A DNA stretch of 64,000 bases from Terrihabitans soli (GTDB lineage: Bacteria; Pseudomonadota; Alphaproteobacteria; Rhizobiales; Methylopilaceae): the NCBI RefSeq assembly GCF_014191545.1, contig NZ_AP023361.1:310001-374000 (forward strand), given 5' to 3'. Positions 17,547 through 26,959 of the stretch are shown here, piece by piece. Both the position numbers and the translations under genes were made by a program. A model generated the notes under the pieces. The model saw only the letters and a program-made list of their open reading frames with translations. It ran no database searches and was not told the origin of the DNA. Each line of letters starts with the position of its first letter. Position 1 is the stretch's first letter.

Positions 17547-18335
17547 ATGAGAAAGTCACGGGCGGAACTGGCGGATCCCAAGCCAGCCGATTCTGGTGAA
17601 GCTGCGTCCGGCCTCGACCGGCAGGCCGATGGCGTGCCGCTCTATCAGCGTGTCCGCGAACTCTTGCGCAAAGACCTGGCGCGCGGCGTCTGGAAGCCCG
17701 GAAATATGCTGCCGACCGAGCTTGAGCTCAGCGAACGCTTCGGCGTGAGCCCCGGGACGATCAAACTGGCGATCATGGAACTCGTGCGAGAGGGCCTGAT
17801 CAACAGGCGGCCCGGAAAGGGCACCTTCGTCACGCGCATCGATACGCCGCGCGGCTTTGCCCGCTTCTTCGGCTTCGAAACGCCAGGCGGCGCCGTGCTC
17901 AATCCGAGCGTCAAGGTCGTCGAACTGGAGATCACGACGGAGGCGCCGGCAGCGGCGAAAAAGGCTCTTGGTCTAGGCGCGCGCGGCAAAGTGCTGTTTG
18001 TCCGCCGCCTGCTGTCGCATGACGGCACGCCCGTCTGTATCTATGATTCCTACCTGCCCTACAAACTGATGGCGGGCCTTGAGAACGAAAAACTCGACGT
18101 CGACCGCATCTATTATGCGATCGAAAAGAAGTTCGACATCCATGTCGTTGCTGTCGAGGAAATGCTGAAGGCCAGCCTTGTCGGCGGCAAGGAAGCCAAG
18201 CTCCTCGGCGTTCAGGCCGGCTCGCCGGTCATCCATATCGAGCGCGTCGCCTTCTCGCACAACAACACGGTCGTCGAATGGCGCGAGACGATCGGCCGAA
18301 GCGACCAGTTCATCTACAAGCTGCGCAGCCACTAG
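17547..18335 (+). CDS. GntR-family regulator, HutC/UTRA subfamily
   Basis: A 262-residue repressor-type protein. Residues 30-97 form the GntR winged helix (PLYQRVRELLRKDL, LPTELELSERFGVSPGTIK, GLINRRPGKGTFVTR), and the helix-turn-helix segment is clear. Residues 105-260 form a UTRA ligand-binding domain with VLFVRRLLSHDGTPVCIYDSY in the typical place. UTRA regulators sense a metabolite of the pathway they control. Its position after the TTT operon makes that operon, and perhaps the 7.3 kb operon sharing the 13-mer element, likely targets. An ATG with weak upstream purines is used as start. Confidence 0.92.
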   Translation: MRKSRAELADPKPADSGEAASGLDRQADGVPLYQRVRELLRKDLARGVWKPGNMLPTELELSERFGVSPGTIKLAIMELVREGLINRRPGKGTFVTRIDTPRGFARFFGFETPGGAVLNPSVKVVELEITTEAPAAAKKALGLGARGKVLFVRRLLSHDGTPVCIYDSYLPYKLMAGLENEKLDVDRIYYAIEKKFDIHVVAVEEMLKASLVGGKEAKLLGVQAGSPVIHIERVAFSHNNTVVEWRETIGRSDQFIYKLRSH

Positions 18336-18459
18336 CCGGGCGTCCGGCCCCTCACTCTCTGAAATCCGAAGCTGAATAAGCCCCCGAGGGTCCGACTTCG
18401 CACGCGTTGCTGCAAAGCCCTGCGCCCGCAGCCTGCGCGTGCTTGCCAAGCCGCATAAA

Positions 18460-18481
18460 TGAATTATGAATTCATAATTCA
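18460..18481. promoter_or_regulatory. 22-bp perfect palindrome, probable operator
   Basis: Half-site TGAATTATGAA (18460-18470) is followed without spacer by its exact reverse complement TTCATAATTCA (18471-18481). It is the only such AT-rich symmetrical block in this GC-rich region, and it ends 43 bases before the ATG of the acyl-CoA synthetase gene. This fits a repressor site overlapping or just after the promoter. The regulator is not identified; the upstream GntR protein is one candidate. Confidence 0.6.
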
Positions 18482-18524
18482 GTTATAGCCGCGGGTGCGC
18501 GGGATTGAAAATCGGGGAATTGCC

Positions 18525-20663
18525 ATGACCGAGTTGAAAGTGAACCGCGTTGCGGTCCGCAAGCTTCTGGACGCTGTCAAAGCGGATGGGCGCATTTCGC
18601 TCACCGCACCGGAAGGCAAACTCGTCTGCGATGCCTATGGAATCCCGGTGCCGGGTGAGGGCCTCGCAAAGTCTGCAGAGGAGGCAGCTCAACTTGCGCA
18701 GGGCATGTCCTATCCGGTGGTGATGAAAATCGTCTCGCCCGACATCCTGCACAAGACGGAAGCGGGCGGCGTCATCGTCGGCGTCAAATCCGACGAGGAA
18801 GCGATGTTTGCCTATGAGGCGATCCTCGCCAACGCCAAGACATATAAAAGCGACGCGAAGATCGAGGGGATCCAGGTTCAGCAGATGCTGAAGGGCGGCA
18901 CCGAGGTCATTGTCGGATCGATCACCGATCAGTCCTTCGGCAAGCTCGTCGCGTTCGGCCTTGGCGGCGTCCTCGTCGAAGTCCTGAAGGACATAACATT
19001 CCGCCTCGCGCCGATCTCAAAGGAAGAGGCACTGACGCAGATCGGATCCATCCGGGCGCATGAACTGCTCGATGGCGTGCGCGGTTCGGAAGCCGTCGAC
19101 CGCAAAGCGCTAGCCGATATCGTTGTGCGCGTCTCGCAGCTCGTGACGGACTTCCCCGAAATCGTCGAACTTGATCTCAACCCGGTCTTTGCAACAGCGA
19201 AAAGCGCGATTGCTGCGGACGTGCGCATCGTCGTCGATTTCGACTACCGGCCGCGCGAACCGGCGCACAGCCATGACGACATCGTCAAAGGCATGACGCG
19301 CATTCTCAAGCCGAAATCGATCGCCGTCATCGGCGCCTCGAACGAGGCCGGCAAGATCGGCAATTCGGTGATGAAGAACATCGTCAATGGCGGTTTCGCC
19401 GGAAAGATCTATCCGGTTCATCCCAAGGCCGATGAAATTCTCGACATCAAGGCTTTCCGGTCGGTGAAGGATATTCCCGGTGAGGTCGATGTCGCGGTGT
19501 TCGCCATTCCTGCAAAGCTGGTCGCGGCCGCGCTGGCGGAAGTCGGTGAGAAGAAAATTCCCGGCGCTGTTCTTATCCCCTCGGGCTTTGCGGAAGCGGG
19601 CGAACCGGAACTTCAGGCCGAGATCGTCGAAGTCGGCAAGAAACACAATATCCGTCTCATGGGGCCGAACATTTACGGTTTCTACTACACACCGGAAAAT
19701 CTTTCGGCGACGTTCTGCACGCCCTATGACGTCAAAGGCTCGGCGGCTTTGTCGTCGCAGTCGGGCGGCATCGGCATGGCGATCATCGGCTTTTCGCGCT
19801 CGGCGAAAATGGGCGTGTCGGCGATTGTCGGCCTCGGCAACAAATCCGATATCGACGAGGACGATCTCCTTGCCTTCTTCGAACAGGACGAACACACCAA
19901 GATCGTCGCGATGCATCTTGAGGATCTGAAAGATGGGCGCGCCTTCTCGGAAGCGGCGAGCCGCGTCTCGAAGAAAAAGCCCATCGTCGTTCTGAAAGCC
20001 GGCCGCACATCGGCGGGTGCGGCTGCCGCGGCATCGCATACCGGGGCGCTCGCCGGCAATGACAAGATCTATGAAGACGTGTTCATCCAGTCGGGTGTGA
20101 TCCGCGCCCGTTCGCTACGCCAGCTTCTGGAGTTTGCGCGCGGCATTCCGCTGTTGCCGACGCCGAAGGGCGAGAACGTTCTCATCATCACCGGCGCCGG
20201 CGGCTCGGGCGTTCTTCTGTCGGATGCGGTCGTCGATAACGGCATGACGCTGATGAAAATGCCGCAAGACCTCGACGAGGCGTTCAAGGCCTATATCCCG
20301 CCCTTCGGCGCCTCGGGCAATCCGGTCGATATCACCGGCGGTGAGCCCCCGGCGACCTATCAGAAAACAGTGCGGCTTGGTCTCGAGGACAATCGCATCC
20401 ACGCGCTGATCCTCGGCTATTGGCATACGATCGTCACACCGCCGATGGTGTTTGCGAAGCTTCTTGTCGAAGTGCGCGACGAGATGAAAGCCAAGGGCTT
20501 TGAGAAGCCCATCGTCGCCTCGCTTGCGGGCGATGTCGAAGTGGAAGAGGCGGCCGAATATCTCTACCAACGCGGCATTCCTGCATACGCCTACTCGACC
20601 GAGCTTCCCGTGGAAGTGCTGGGCGCGAAGTACAAATGGGCGCGCGGTGCCGGTTTGATCTGA
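18525..20663 (+). CDS. ADP-forming acyl-CoA synthetase (acetate--CoA ligase family)
   Basis: A 712-residue single-chain NDP-forming acyl-CoA synthetase. The order is swapped relative to many relatives. An ATP-grasp domain comes first (about 20-235; GIPVPGEGLAKS, PVVMKIVSPDILHKTEAGGV, FGLGGVLVEVLKDITFRLAP). Then comes a CoA-binding Rossmann domain (about 255-385; SIAVIGASNEAGKIGNSV). Last is the succinyl-CoA-ligase-like part with SHTGALAGNDKIYEDVF near 505, whose His is the expected phosphoryl carrier. It would activate a carboxylic acid to its CoA thioester, or run in reverse to make ATP. GGGGA precedes ATG 18525. It appears monocistronic behind the palindrome. Confidence 0.9.
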   Translation: MTELKVNRVAVRKLLDAVKADGRISLTAPEGKLVCDAYGIPVPGEGLAKSAEEAAQLAQGMSYPVVMKIVSPDILHKTEAGGVIVGVKSDEEAMFAYEAILANAKTYKSDAKIEGIQVQQMLKGGTEVIVGSITDQSFGKLVAFGLGGVLVEVLKDITFRLAPISKEEALTQIGSIRAHELLDGVRGSEAVDRKALADIVVRVSQLVTDFPEIVELDLNPVFATAKSAIAADVRIVVDFDYRPREPAHSHDDIVKGMTRILKPKSIAVIGASNEAGKIGNSVMKNIVNGGFAGKIYPVHPKADEILDIKAFRSVKDIPGEVDVAVFAIPAKLVAAALAEVGEKKIPGAVLIPSGFAEAGEPELQAEIVEVGKKHNIRLMGPNIYGFYYTPENLSATFCTPYDVKGSAALSSQSGGIGMAIIGFSRSAKMGVSAIVGLGNKSDIDEDDLLAFFEQDEHTKIVAMHLEDLKDGRAFSEAASRVSKKKPIVVLKAGRTSAGAAAAASHTGALAGNDKIYEDVFIQSGVIRARSLRQLLEFARGIPLLPTPKGENVLIITGAGGSGVLLSDAVVDNGMTLMKMPQDLDEAFKAYIPPFGASGNPVDITGGEPPATYQKTVRLGLEDNRIHALILGYWHTIVTPPMVFAKLLVEVRDEMKAKGFEKPIVASLAGDVEVEEAAEYLYQRGIPAYAYSTELPVEVLGAKYKWARGAGLI

Positions 20664-21026
20664 ACGTTTTTCGAACGCACAGAAAATGCCGTGTGACGCT
20701 GTGCAATTGTCATGCAAATCGCGCCGACGCGCAGACTCTCCAAGAAAATCAACGGAGAGGCGAGCATGCGCCGAAAATTGTGACGAACCCGGAACCGGTT
20801 CCATTGTAACTACGCGATAAATTTCGCAATCCGGCATTCCGCAAGTCACATATTTGTAGCCGAGCTCGCCTACCGTCCGGCCCGTTAACTCTTCATTCAC
20901 CCGCCGTCGCGGGCGACAGCGTTCGATTATGCGCGTGTTTCCGCGTGCCGCTCCCGGCGGCGCGAGCGGGAACGATTTGCCCGAATGCTGCCGCTCAAAT
21001 GAGGCCGACACTCGAGGGAATAGCCG
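20664..21026. other. intergenic region before the RTX nuclease gene
   Basis: I see no gene in these 363 bases. They contain a 12-bp palindrome at 20791-20802, and GAGGGA just before the RTX gene start. No convincing terminator follows the acyl-CoA synthetase gene. The promoter of the secreted nuclease gene must lie here. Confidence 0.6.
20791..20802. promoter_or_regulatory. 12-bp palindrome GGAACCGGTTCC
   Basis: An unbroken GGAACCGGTTCC palindrome lies 225 bases upstream of the RTX nuclease start. A central CG flanked by AA and TT resembles operators of some LacI-type regulators. No such regulator is in the window, and a 12-bp palindrome can arise by chance. Confidence 0.25.
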
Positions 21027-24000
21027 ATGAGCACGACACCGCACATTCTCGCCAACGGTAATCTTACACAGGACTGGAGCAATACCGGGCTGATTACCGC
21101 CAATGACGATTGGTCGGGCATTGGCGGTATTGTCGGCTATCTCGGCGATATCGATGCGGGTTCACCGACGGGCGTCGATCCGACGACTTTGATCGGCGAA
21201 GGGCTTGGTGCGGTCGACGTGATCGCCAATCAAACCACGCCGAACACGGCGACCGCGGGCGGCGTTGCCGAATTCCAGATCGCCGATCCGACGATCGCGC
21301 TGAACGGTTCGGGCACCGCCGACGCGCCGAGCCTTGTTCTGTATCTCGACGCGTCGAGCCGTGAAGAGGTTCGCATCGAATTCGATGCGCGCGATATCGA
21401 CGGCAGCGCAGACAATGCGATTCAGCCGATTGCGGTTCAGTACCGTCTCGGCAGCGCCGGTGCCTGGACGAATGCTCCGGGTGGGTTTGACGGTGACGTC
21501 ACCACCCAATCCACGGCGACGGAAACAACGCATTTCAACGTGCTTCTCCCGGCTGAAGTGAACGGCCGCGCCGACCTGCAGGTGCGCATTCTGACGACGA
21601 ATGCCGCCGGCAATGACGAATGGGTCGGCATCGACAACATCAATGTCTCAAGCGAGCCCGCAGACACGGCGGTGACGACGGTATCGATCGGAGATGTCTC
21701 GATTTCCGAAGGCGATGCCGGAACGCAGGTGATGACCTTCACGGTCACCCGCAGCGACAACACTTCGAGCTTCGATGTCGACTACGACACAGCCGACGGC
21801 TCGGCGAATTCCGGGTCCGATTATGTCGCCGCACAGGGCGTCGTCAGCTTCACGGCGGGCGGATCGCTGACTCAGCAGATATCGATCACGATCAATGGCG
21901 ATACGGACTCCGAACCGAACGAGGCCTTCACCGTCGAACTATCGAACGCCACCAATGGCGCTCAGATCGCCGACGCGTCTGCCACCGGCACGGTCACAAA
22001 TGACGATGTCACGATCACCAAAATCTCGGCGATCCAGGGTACCGGCGTAACGAACACGATGAACAACCAGATCGTGACCGTCGAGGCCATCGTCGTCGGT
22101 GACTTCCAGACCGGCGATGCCGACAATGCTCGCAATCTCAACGGCTTTTATCTGCAGGAAGAGATCACCGATAGCGACGGCAATGTCTCGACCTCGGAAG
22201 GCATTTTCGTCTTCGGCGGCATGACGGGCCTCAATGTCGGCGACAGAGTGCGCGTGACGGGCAGCCTCACCGAGAATTTCGGCATGACGCAGCTCAACGC
22301 CAACACGATCTCGGTCGTGCAGGCGGGCGCGGTTGCCGATATCAGCACGATGGCGGCGGTGATCGATCTTCCGACCGCGGGCGTGACGCTGAACCAGAAC
22401 GGCCAGTATCAGCCCGATCTCGAAGCCTATGAAGGCATGCTGGTCACGATCCCCGAAACGCTGACGGTTTCGGAACAGTTCAATCTCGATCGCTTCAACG
22501 ACATCAAGCTCGTCGCCGGCGATCGTCCCGCCCAGTTCACGCATGACAATGATCCGGATGTTGCGGGCTACCAGCAGCATCTGCAGGAGGTCGGCAGCCG
22601 CACGATCACCTACGATGACGGCCTCAACAGCCAGAACCAGCCGATCGGCAATCTCGACGGCTACGGTCCGACGTACAACACGGCCAATGCTCCGCGCATG
22701 GGCGACACCGTGACGGGTCTCACCGGCGTGCTCGATTATCAGTGGGCGGGCGCTTCCGCCGACGGTTCGACCTGGCGCGTGCGCGCTGTCGAGAACGGCG
22801 CCAACGAATTCGAAAGCGTCAATGAACGTCCGGAAACGCCGCCGGATGTCGGCGGCAATATCCAGGTCGGCAGCTTCAACGTGCTGAACTATTTCAAGAC
22901 GCTGAACACGATCAATGAAGCGACCGGCGCGCCGGACAATCCCGCCGACAACACCGCTGTTGGTCTTGACCCGCGCGGCGCCAACGACATCAACGAGTTC
23001 AACCGCCAGACGGAAAAGCTCGTCAACGTGCTCTGCGCGATGGATGCCGACATTCTCGGCCTGATCGAGATCGAGAACGACTTCCTTCCGGGCTCGGCCG
23101 GCAACGCGCTGGAATATCTGGTCAACCAGATGAACGCGCAGCTCGGCAGCGCGGTCTATTCCTGGGTCAATCCCGGCCAGCAATTTGTCGGCTCGGACGC
23201 CATTTCGGTGGCGTGCATCTATAAGCCGTCGGAAGTGCGTATCGCGCTCGATACGACGATCGAAATTCTGAGCGATGCCGACCTGCCGCAGGAGCTTCTC
23301 GACCGGTCGACGGTTGACGGTGTCTTCAACGGCCTCAACACCAGCCGCAACGTGCTCACCGTCACCTTCGAGGATCTCGACACCGGCGGCGAATTCACCG
23401 CGGCGATCAACCATTTCAAATCGAAGAGCGGCGCCGGCACGGGCTCGGACGCCGATCAGCTCGACGGGCAGGGCGCCTGGCAGAACCAGCGCGAACTTGC
23501 GGCCGAGGCTTTGACCGAATGGCTCGCGACCGATCCGACGGGATCTGGCGACGACGACATCATGCTGCTCGGCGACTTCAACGCCTATTTCAAGGAAGAT
23601 GCGGTCGGCATCATTGAGGATGCGGGCTACGAGAACCTGCAACTGCGCCTCGAGGATCCTTACTCATATGTCTTCGACGGCCAGATCGGCTCGCTCGACT
23701 ACATCTTCGCCAATGAAGGCCTCGCCTCGCAGGTCACCGGTGTCGCCGAATGGCACATCAACGCCGATGAAGCCGACGCGCTCGACTACAACACCGATTT
23801 CGGCCGCGACCCCACCATCTTCGATGCGGACACCCTGGCCCGCGTTTCCGACCACGACCCGATCCTTGTCGGGCTTAATCTCCAAGAGGAGGATGTCCCT
23901 GTGACCTTCAAGCTCCAACTTCTCCATTTCTCGGACGCCGAAGCCGGCCTTCTCGCGCCGCAGACGGCAAAGAATCTCGCGGCTCTCGTCGACAAGTTCG

Positions 24001-26531
24001 AGGACGAATATGCCAACACGCTGGTGCTTTCGAGCGGCGACAACTTCCTTCCCGGCCCGTTCATCGCGGCCGGCACCGATCCGTCGGTGCGTGAAGCGAT
24101 CAACGCCGCGACCGGTTCGACAATGGCAGCCGGCGTGAACCAGCCGATCGCCGCCGCCGACATCGCGATCCTGAACGCTATCGGTATCGAAGCCTCGACC
24201 ATCGGCAATCACGATTTCGATCTCGGTTCGAAGGTTCTGCGCGATGCGATTACGCCCGGCTCGGTTGCCGGCTGGAACGGCGCAAACTTCGCCTATCTGT
24301 CGGCGAACCTTGATTTCTCGGCCGATGCGGACCTGAACCCGCGTTTCACCAATACGGTCGGCAATGGCGCGACGCCGACGGCCGAAGCCAGCACGCTAAA
24401 GGGCCGCGTCGCTCCGGCGGCGGTCATCACCGAAGGCGGTCAGAAGATCGGCATCATCGGCGCGACGACGCAGCTGCTTGAGAGCATCTCCTCGCCGACC
24501 GGCACCGAAGTGAAGGGCTTCCCGACCGACGGCACCGAAGTCGACGACATGACGCTTCTGGCGGCGCAGCTGCAGCCGATCATCGATGAAATGATCGCCG
24601 AGGGCATCAACAAGATCATCGTCCAGTCGCATCTGCAGCAGATCGCCAATGAGCAGCTGCTGGCGACGAAGCTCCGTGGTGTCGATATCATCATCGGCGG
24701 TGGTTCCAACACCCGCCTCGCCGATAGCGATGACGAACTCGGCAGCTTCCCAGGCCATTCGCCGGTTGCCGAAGGCACCTACCCGATCGTCACCGCGGGC
24801 GCGGACGGCAAGACGACGCTGATCGTCAACACCGACGGCGAATACACCTATCTCGGCCGCCTCACAGTCGAGTTCGACGACAATGGCGAAATCATTGTCG
24901 GCAGCCTCAACCCGGCGGAAAGCGGCGCCTATGTCGCCACCGCAGCGGAAGTCGCCGAAGCCTGGGGCGTCAGCGAAGCCGAACTCGAAGCCACGGCCTT
25001 CGCCAACGGCACGCGCGGCGACAAGGTCCGCGATGTGACCGATGCCATTCAGAACGTCATCAACGTCAAGGACGGCAATGTCCTCGGCAAATCCGATGTG
25101 TATCTGGAAGGCGAACGCGCCATCATCCGCACCGAGGAAACCAATCTCGGCAATCTGACCGCCGACGCCAATCTCTGGTACGGCAAGCAGGTTGACGGAA
25201 CGGTTCTGGTTTCGCTCAAAAATGGCGGCGGTGTCCGCTCGGCGATCGGCACCGTGTCCGAGCCCGACCCGGTGACCGGCGAGATCGACAAGCTTCCGCC
25301 GGATGGCGGCGTCTCGCAGCTCGACATCGAAAACTCGCTGCGCTTCAACAACGCCCTGTCGCTCGTCACTGTTACCGCCGAACAGCTGCTCCTGGTTCTG
25401 GAGCATGCGGTTCGCGCAACGACCGCGACGGCGACGCCGGGCCAGTTCGCTCAGATCGGCGGCATCGCCTACAGCTTCGACATGGACCTGCCCCCGGGCA
25501 ACCGTGTCCTGTCGGCGGCGCTGATCGACGAGAACGGCAACCCGACGATCGCTCTCGTTGAGGACGGCGAACTTGTGGCCAATCCCGCTCTGCCGATCCG
25601 CATGGTGACGCTCAGCTTCCTGCTCACGGGCGGCGACAGCTACCCGCTGCAGCAGTTCATCGCGGCCAATCCGGGCTTTGCCAATGTCGTCAACCTGACG
25701 CCGGACCTCGTTCCGGATGCGGGCCAGGAATCGAGCTTCGCCGCCGAAGGCACCGAACAGGACGCTTTCGCGGAGTATCTCAAGGAATTCTACGAAGAAA
25801 CCGCTTACAATGACGCCGACACGGATCGCACCGGCGATACGCGCATCCAGAACCTCAACTTCCGCGACGATACGATCCTCGACGGCAAGACGGTTACCGG
25901 CGGCTCGAAGAACGAGACCCTCAACGGCGACGACTTCGCCAATGTCATCGACGGCCGCGGCGGCAACGACACGATCAATGGCGGCGGCGGCAAGGACCTT
26001 CTCCTTGGCGGCGACGGCCATGACAAGGTCAATGGCGGACGCGGCAATGACGCGCTCGTCGGCGGCGAGGGCGACGATACGCTGAAGGGCGATGAAGGCC
26101 GCGACCTCCTGCTCGGCGGCGCCCGCAACGACAAGCTGGAAGGTGGTTCCGGCAACGATGTTCTGATCGGCGGTAGCGGCAATGATGAAATGACGGGTGG
26201 AGAGGGCGCCGACATCTTCGTGTTCGGCAACAGCTTCAACCGCGACAGCATCACGGACTTCAACGCTGCCGAGGACCGCATCATCGTCCTCACCGACGCG
26301 CAGATCGCAACACTCACGGCCGATCTTTCCGACATCAACGCCGTGCTCGCCTCCTTCGATGCGATCACGACCGGTATCGGCGCCGGTGCGTCGTTCAAGA
26401 ATATCAGCGGCGGTGTCGAGATCAATTCGAGCGTCTTCGGCAAGGTCCTGCTCGAAGATCTCTCGATCGCCGAGCTGCGCGCCGGGGGCCATATGGTCGG
26501 CAACCAGCCGGTCGGCGACTGGTACGTCTAA
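21027..26531 (+). CDS. secreted RTX endonuclease/5'-nucleotidase fusion (ExeM/NucH-like)
   Basis: An 1834-residue type I secreted protein without a Sec signal. In order: a beta-rich N-terminal domain (1-215), a Calx-beta domain (about 220-330), an OB-like segment (335-600), and an endonuclease/exonuclease/phosphatase domain (610-950; SFNVLNYFK, LIEIEND, LLGDFNAY, VSDHDPIL). Then come a calcineurin-like phosphoesterase (960-1290; HFSDAEAG, SSGDNFLPG, GNHDFDLG), a 5'-nucleotidase C-terminal domain (1350-1600; SLKNGGGVRSAIG) and RTX nonapeptides GGxGxDxLx (1625-1730). The secretion tail ends in DWYV. It could cut extracellular DNA and dephosphorylate the nucleotides, giving phosphate and nucleosides. 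The ABC/HlyD pair at 30-33 kb is the likely exporter. Confidence 0.93.
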   Translation: MSTTPHILANGNLTQDWSNTGLITANDDWSGIGGIVGYLGDIDAGSPTGVDPTTLIGEGLGAVDVIANQTTPNTATAGGVAEFQIADPTIALNGSGTADAPSLVLYLDASSREEVRIEFDARDIDGSADNAIQPIAVQYRLGSAGAWTNAPGGFDGDVTTQSTATETTHFNVLLPAEVNGRADLQVRILTTNAAGNDEWVGIDNINVSSEPADTAVTTVSIGDVSISEGDAGTQVMTFTVTRSDNTSSFDVDYDTADGSANSGSDYVAAQGVVSFTAGGSLTQQISITINGDTDSEPNEAFTVELSNATNGAQIADASATGTVTNDDVTITKISAIQGTGVTNTMNNQIVTVEAIVVGDFQTGDADNARNLNGFYLQEEITDSDGNVSTSEGIFVFGGMTGLNVGDRVRVTGSLTENFGMTQLNANTISVVQAGAVADISTMAAVIDLPTAGVTLNQNGQYQPDLEAYEGMLVTIPETLTVSEQFNLDRFNDIKLVAGDRPAQFTHDNDPDVAGYQQHLQEVGSRTITYDDGLNSQNQPIGNLDGYGPTYNTANAPRMGDTVTGLTGVLDYQWAGASADGSTWRVRAVENGANEFESVNERPETPPDVGGNIQVGSFNVLNYFKTLNTINEATGAPDNPADNTAVGLDPRGANDINEFNRQTEKLVNVLCAMDADILGLIEIENDFLPGSAGNALEYLVNQMNAQLGSAVYSWVNPGQQFVGSDAISVACIYKPSEVRIALDTTIEILSDADLPQELLDRSTVDGVFNGLNTSRNVLTVTFEDLDTGGEFTAAINHFKSKSGAGTGSDADQLDGQGAWQNQRELAAEALTEWLATDPTGSGDDDIMLLGDFNAYFKEDAVGIIEDAGYENLQLRLEDPYSYVFDGQIGSLDYIFANEGLASQVTGVAEWHINADEADALDYNTDFGRDPTIFDADTLARVSDHDPILVGLNLQEEDVPVTFKLQLLHFSDAEAGLLAPQTAKNLAALVDKFEDEYANTLVLSSGDNFLPGPFIAAGTDPSVREAINAATGSTMAAGVNQPIAAADIAILNAIGIEASTIGNHDFDLGSKVLRDAITPGSVAGWNGANFAYLSANLDFSADADLNPRFTNTVGNGATPTAEASTLKGRVAPAAVITEGGQKIGIIGATTQLLESISSPTGTEVKGFPTDGTEVDDMTLLAAQLQPIIDEMIAEGINKIIVQSHLQQIANEQLLATKLRGVDIIIGGGSNTRLADSDDELGSFPGHSPVAEGTYPIVTAGADGKTTLIVNTDGEYTYLGRLTVEFDDNGEIIVGSLNPAESGAYVATAAEVAEAWGVSEAELEATAFANGTRGDKVRDVTDAIQNVINVKDGNVLGKSDVYLEGERAIIRTEETNLGNLTADANLWYGKQVDGTVLVSLKNGGGVRSAIGTVSEPDPVTGEIDKLPPDGGVSQLDIENSLRFNNALSLVTVTAEQLLLVLEHAVRATTATATPGQFAQIGGIAYSFDMDLPPGNRVLSAALIDENGNPTIALVEDGELVANPALPIRMVTLSFLLTGGDSYPLQQFIAANPGFANVVNLTPDLVPDAGQESSFAAEGTEQDAFAEYLKEFYEETAYNDADTDRTGDTRIQNLNFRDDTILDGKTVTGGSKNETLNGDDFANVIDGRGGNDTINGGGGKDLLLGGDGHDKVNGGRGNDALVGGEGDDTLKGDEGRDLLLGGARNDKLEGGSGNDVLIGGSGNDEMTGGEGADIFVFGNSFNRDSITDFNAAEDRIIVLTDAQIATLTADLSDINAVLASFDAITTGIGAGASFKNISGGVEINSSVFGKVLLEDLSIAELRAGGHMVGNQPVGDWYV
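26043..26531 (+). repeat. RTX C-terminal module, copy 1
   Basis: These 489 bases, to the stop codon, align without gaps to 29468-29956 at the end of the second RTX gene. They encode the last RTX repeats and the type I secretion signal. One stretch of about 50 bases (starting near 26061) is identical, and differences elsewhere are mostly third-position. This points to recent duplication or ongoing gene conversion. Confidence 0.85.
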
Positions 26532-26561
26532 CCGGAAACACCCGAAGCAGATCGGAAATGG

Positions 26562-26592
26562 AGGGGCGCCAAACGGCGCCCCTTCTTCTTTT
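26562..26592 (+). terminator. rho-independent terminator
   Basis: AGGGGCGCC (26562-26570) pairs with GGCGCCCCT around an AAAC loop and is followed by a T-rich tail. It lies 31 bases after the stop of the RTX nuclease gene. Confidence 0.85.
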
Positions 26593-26959
26593 GTGCGGTT
26601 GTTATTGCCTCTTTGCTCCAACCGGAGCGCGTGTGCGGATATAACCGATGGCGCGCGAAAGATGTACTGACGTTATTTCTACACGCGTAACGCATTCCTG
26701 CATCGCCACCAGTTGGCGAGGGCCTGCGAGCGGTCTGCGACCATTCGTTGAGTCAACGCATTATGACACCAGAGAATCTTCAAAAAAGTACGTACATGAA
26801 GTATCGATTCGGCCTCACGGCAGGAGGATAAGAATTGGAAATTGGTGCGCTGTCAGAAAACTGTAAAGCGCGCGTCATCGTCGGTGACCAGAAACGGCCG
26901 CGGGTTGGTCAACACGCGTTTCGATGTTGAAGCGCTGTTTGTTTGGGGGATTTTCCATT
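26593..26959. other. intergenic region before the second RTX gene
   Basis: No convincing gene is seen in these 367 bases. A strong AGGAGG at 26822-26827 stands seven bases before TTG 26835, which opens a 31-codon frame ending at 26930. This may be a leader peptide, but it has no recognisable features. The region is less GC-rich than the genes and should hold the promoter of the RTX gene. Confidence 0.5.

Noticed and set aside
25900-26220. Tandem GGxGxD-coding repeats that could be mistaken for a DNA repeat array or CRISPR
   Set aside because: The period is 27 bases, in frame, and encodes RTX nonapeptides; there are no unique spacers of constant size.
26835-26930. 31-codon frame after a strong AGGAGG ahead of the second RTX gene
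   Set aside because: It has a TTG start and no hydrophobic, export or leader-peptide features. The ribosome-like site alone is not enough to call a gene.
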